Part shown: in pieces, positions 6,023 to 6,109 of the stretch
Layout: the number at the start of each line of letters is the position of its first letter
Position numbering within the stretch: position 1 is the first letter of the stretch
Source: Patescibacteria group bacterium
Lineage (GTDB): Bacteria > Patescibacteriota > Patescibacteriia > JAGPKW01
Direction of reading: 5' to 3'
Length of the DNA stretch: 6,109 nt
NCBI GenBank assembly: GCA_018053685.1
Contig: JAGPKW010000051.1
Coordinates: forward strand, 1 to 6,109
Position numbers and translations under genes: made by a program
The notes under the pieces: generated by a model
The model's database searches: none
What the model saw: the letters and a program-made list of their open reading frames with translations, nothing else
Told to the model about the DNA's origin: nothing

Positions 6023-6109
6023 ATGAAACAAGTATCTATAATAGGATTGGGATATGTAGGATTACCCCTTGCATTAGCAATAGAAAGAAGTAAGAAATAT
6101 AAAGTAATA
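6023..6109 (+). CDS. UDP-sugar 6-dehydrogenase (UDP-glucose / UDP-ManNAc dehydrogenase family), 3'-truncated by the window
   Basis: Only the first 29 codons are present, open to the window end. They read MKQVSIIGLGYVGLPLA and onward through a lysine-rich helix to KYKVI. The GLGYVGLPLA stretch (residues 8-17) is the NAD-binding glycine-rich loop characteristic of Ugd/WecC/WbpA/TviB enzymes, which oxidise C6 of a UDP- or GDP-sugar twice to give a uronic acid donor. Full-length members are about 390-450 residues. The glycine-rich loop is almost identical across the family, so the donor (glucose, ManNAc, GlcNAc or GDP-mannose) cannot be chosen from this piece. An in-frame TAA at 6008-6010 and the position of the motif fix the ATG. 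It is transcribed away from the broken GT2 and would feed acidic sugar donors to the locus. Confidence 0.88.
   Translation, partial: MKQVSIIGLGYVGLPLALAIERSKKYKVI

Noticed and set aside
1..6109. Possible use of genetic code 25 (UGA as glycine), suggested by low GC and the absence of TGA stop codons
   Set aside because: Roughly 2000 codons in full-length recognisable proteins contain no in-frame TGA, whereas code-25 genomes use it often; glycine is written GGA or GGT throughout.
1..6109. Search for tRNA or rRNA genes, CRISPR arrays, insertion sequences and riboswitches
   Set aside because: I saw no cloverleaf, no regularly spaced repeats, no transposase motifs or terminal inverted repeats, and no intergenic region longer than 207 bases.

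Overview
This AT-rich window (about 30% G+C by eye) is a piece of a cell-surface polysaccharide or glycoprotein locus. Every gene I recognise makes, modifies, exports or activates sugars. All seven visible stop codons are TAA, arginine is written almost entirely as AGA, and several starts lack a Shine-Dalgarno site and lie only 8-11 bases after a -10-like hexamer, which suggests leaderless or nearly leaderless mRNAs. The GT2 + DUF2304 pair, a short Wzt/TagH-type ATPase with no sugar-binding tail, and the compact layout would suit a Patescibacteria/CPR bacterium. A low-GC Firmicute or a Bacteroidota member cannot be excluded from 6 kb. UGA is not reassigned to glycine as in Gracilibacteria/Absconditabacteria, because roughly 2000 codons contain no in-frame TGA.

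Layout. Bases 1-629 (+) hold the 3' part of an ABC-2 polysaccharide exporter ATPase, which ends facing a large membrane protein, probably a GT-C glycosyltransferase (658-2619, -). A 207-base divergent intergenic region with an imperfect repeated block and a strong extended -10 separates this from a three-gene operon (2827-4656, +): a DPM1/GtrB-like GT2, a DUF2304 membrane protein and a second GT2. These genes overlap by 1 and 17 bases. The operon ends 1 base from a convergent SAM methyltransferase (4658-5302, -) that has its own promoter-like sequence. Upstream of it on the same strand is a GT2 that has lost its C-terminal part (5401-5907, -) and looks like a pseudogene. Divergent from that, the first 29 codons of a nucleotide-sugar dehydrogenase begin at 6023 (+).

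How the parts may fit (inference). The dehydrogenase would make a UDP-sugar acid, and the cytoplasmic GT2s and methyltransferase would build and decorate a lipid-linked glycan for the ABC exporter. Separately, the GT2/DUF2304 pair could load a sugar onto polyprenyl phosphate for use outside the membrane by the GT-C enzyme encoded divergently next to it. Frequent strand switches, one decayed GT gene and the very different codon choice of the ABC gene point to a locus assembled from several sources.
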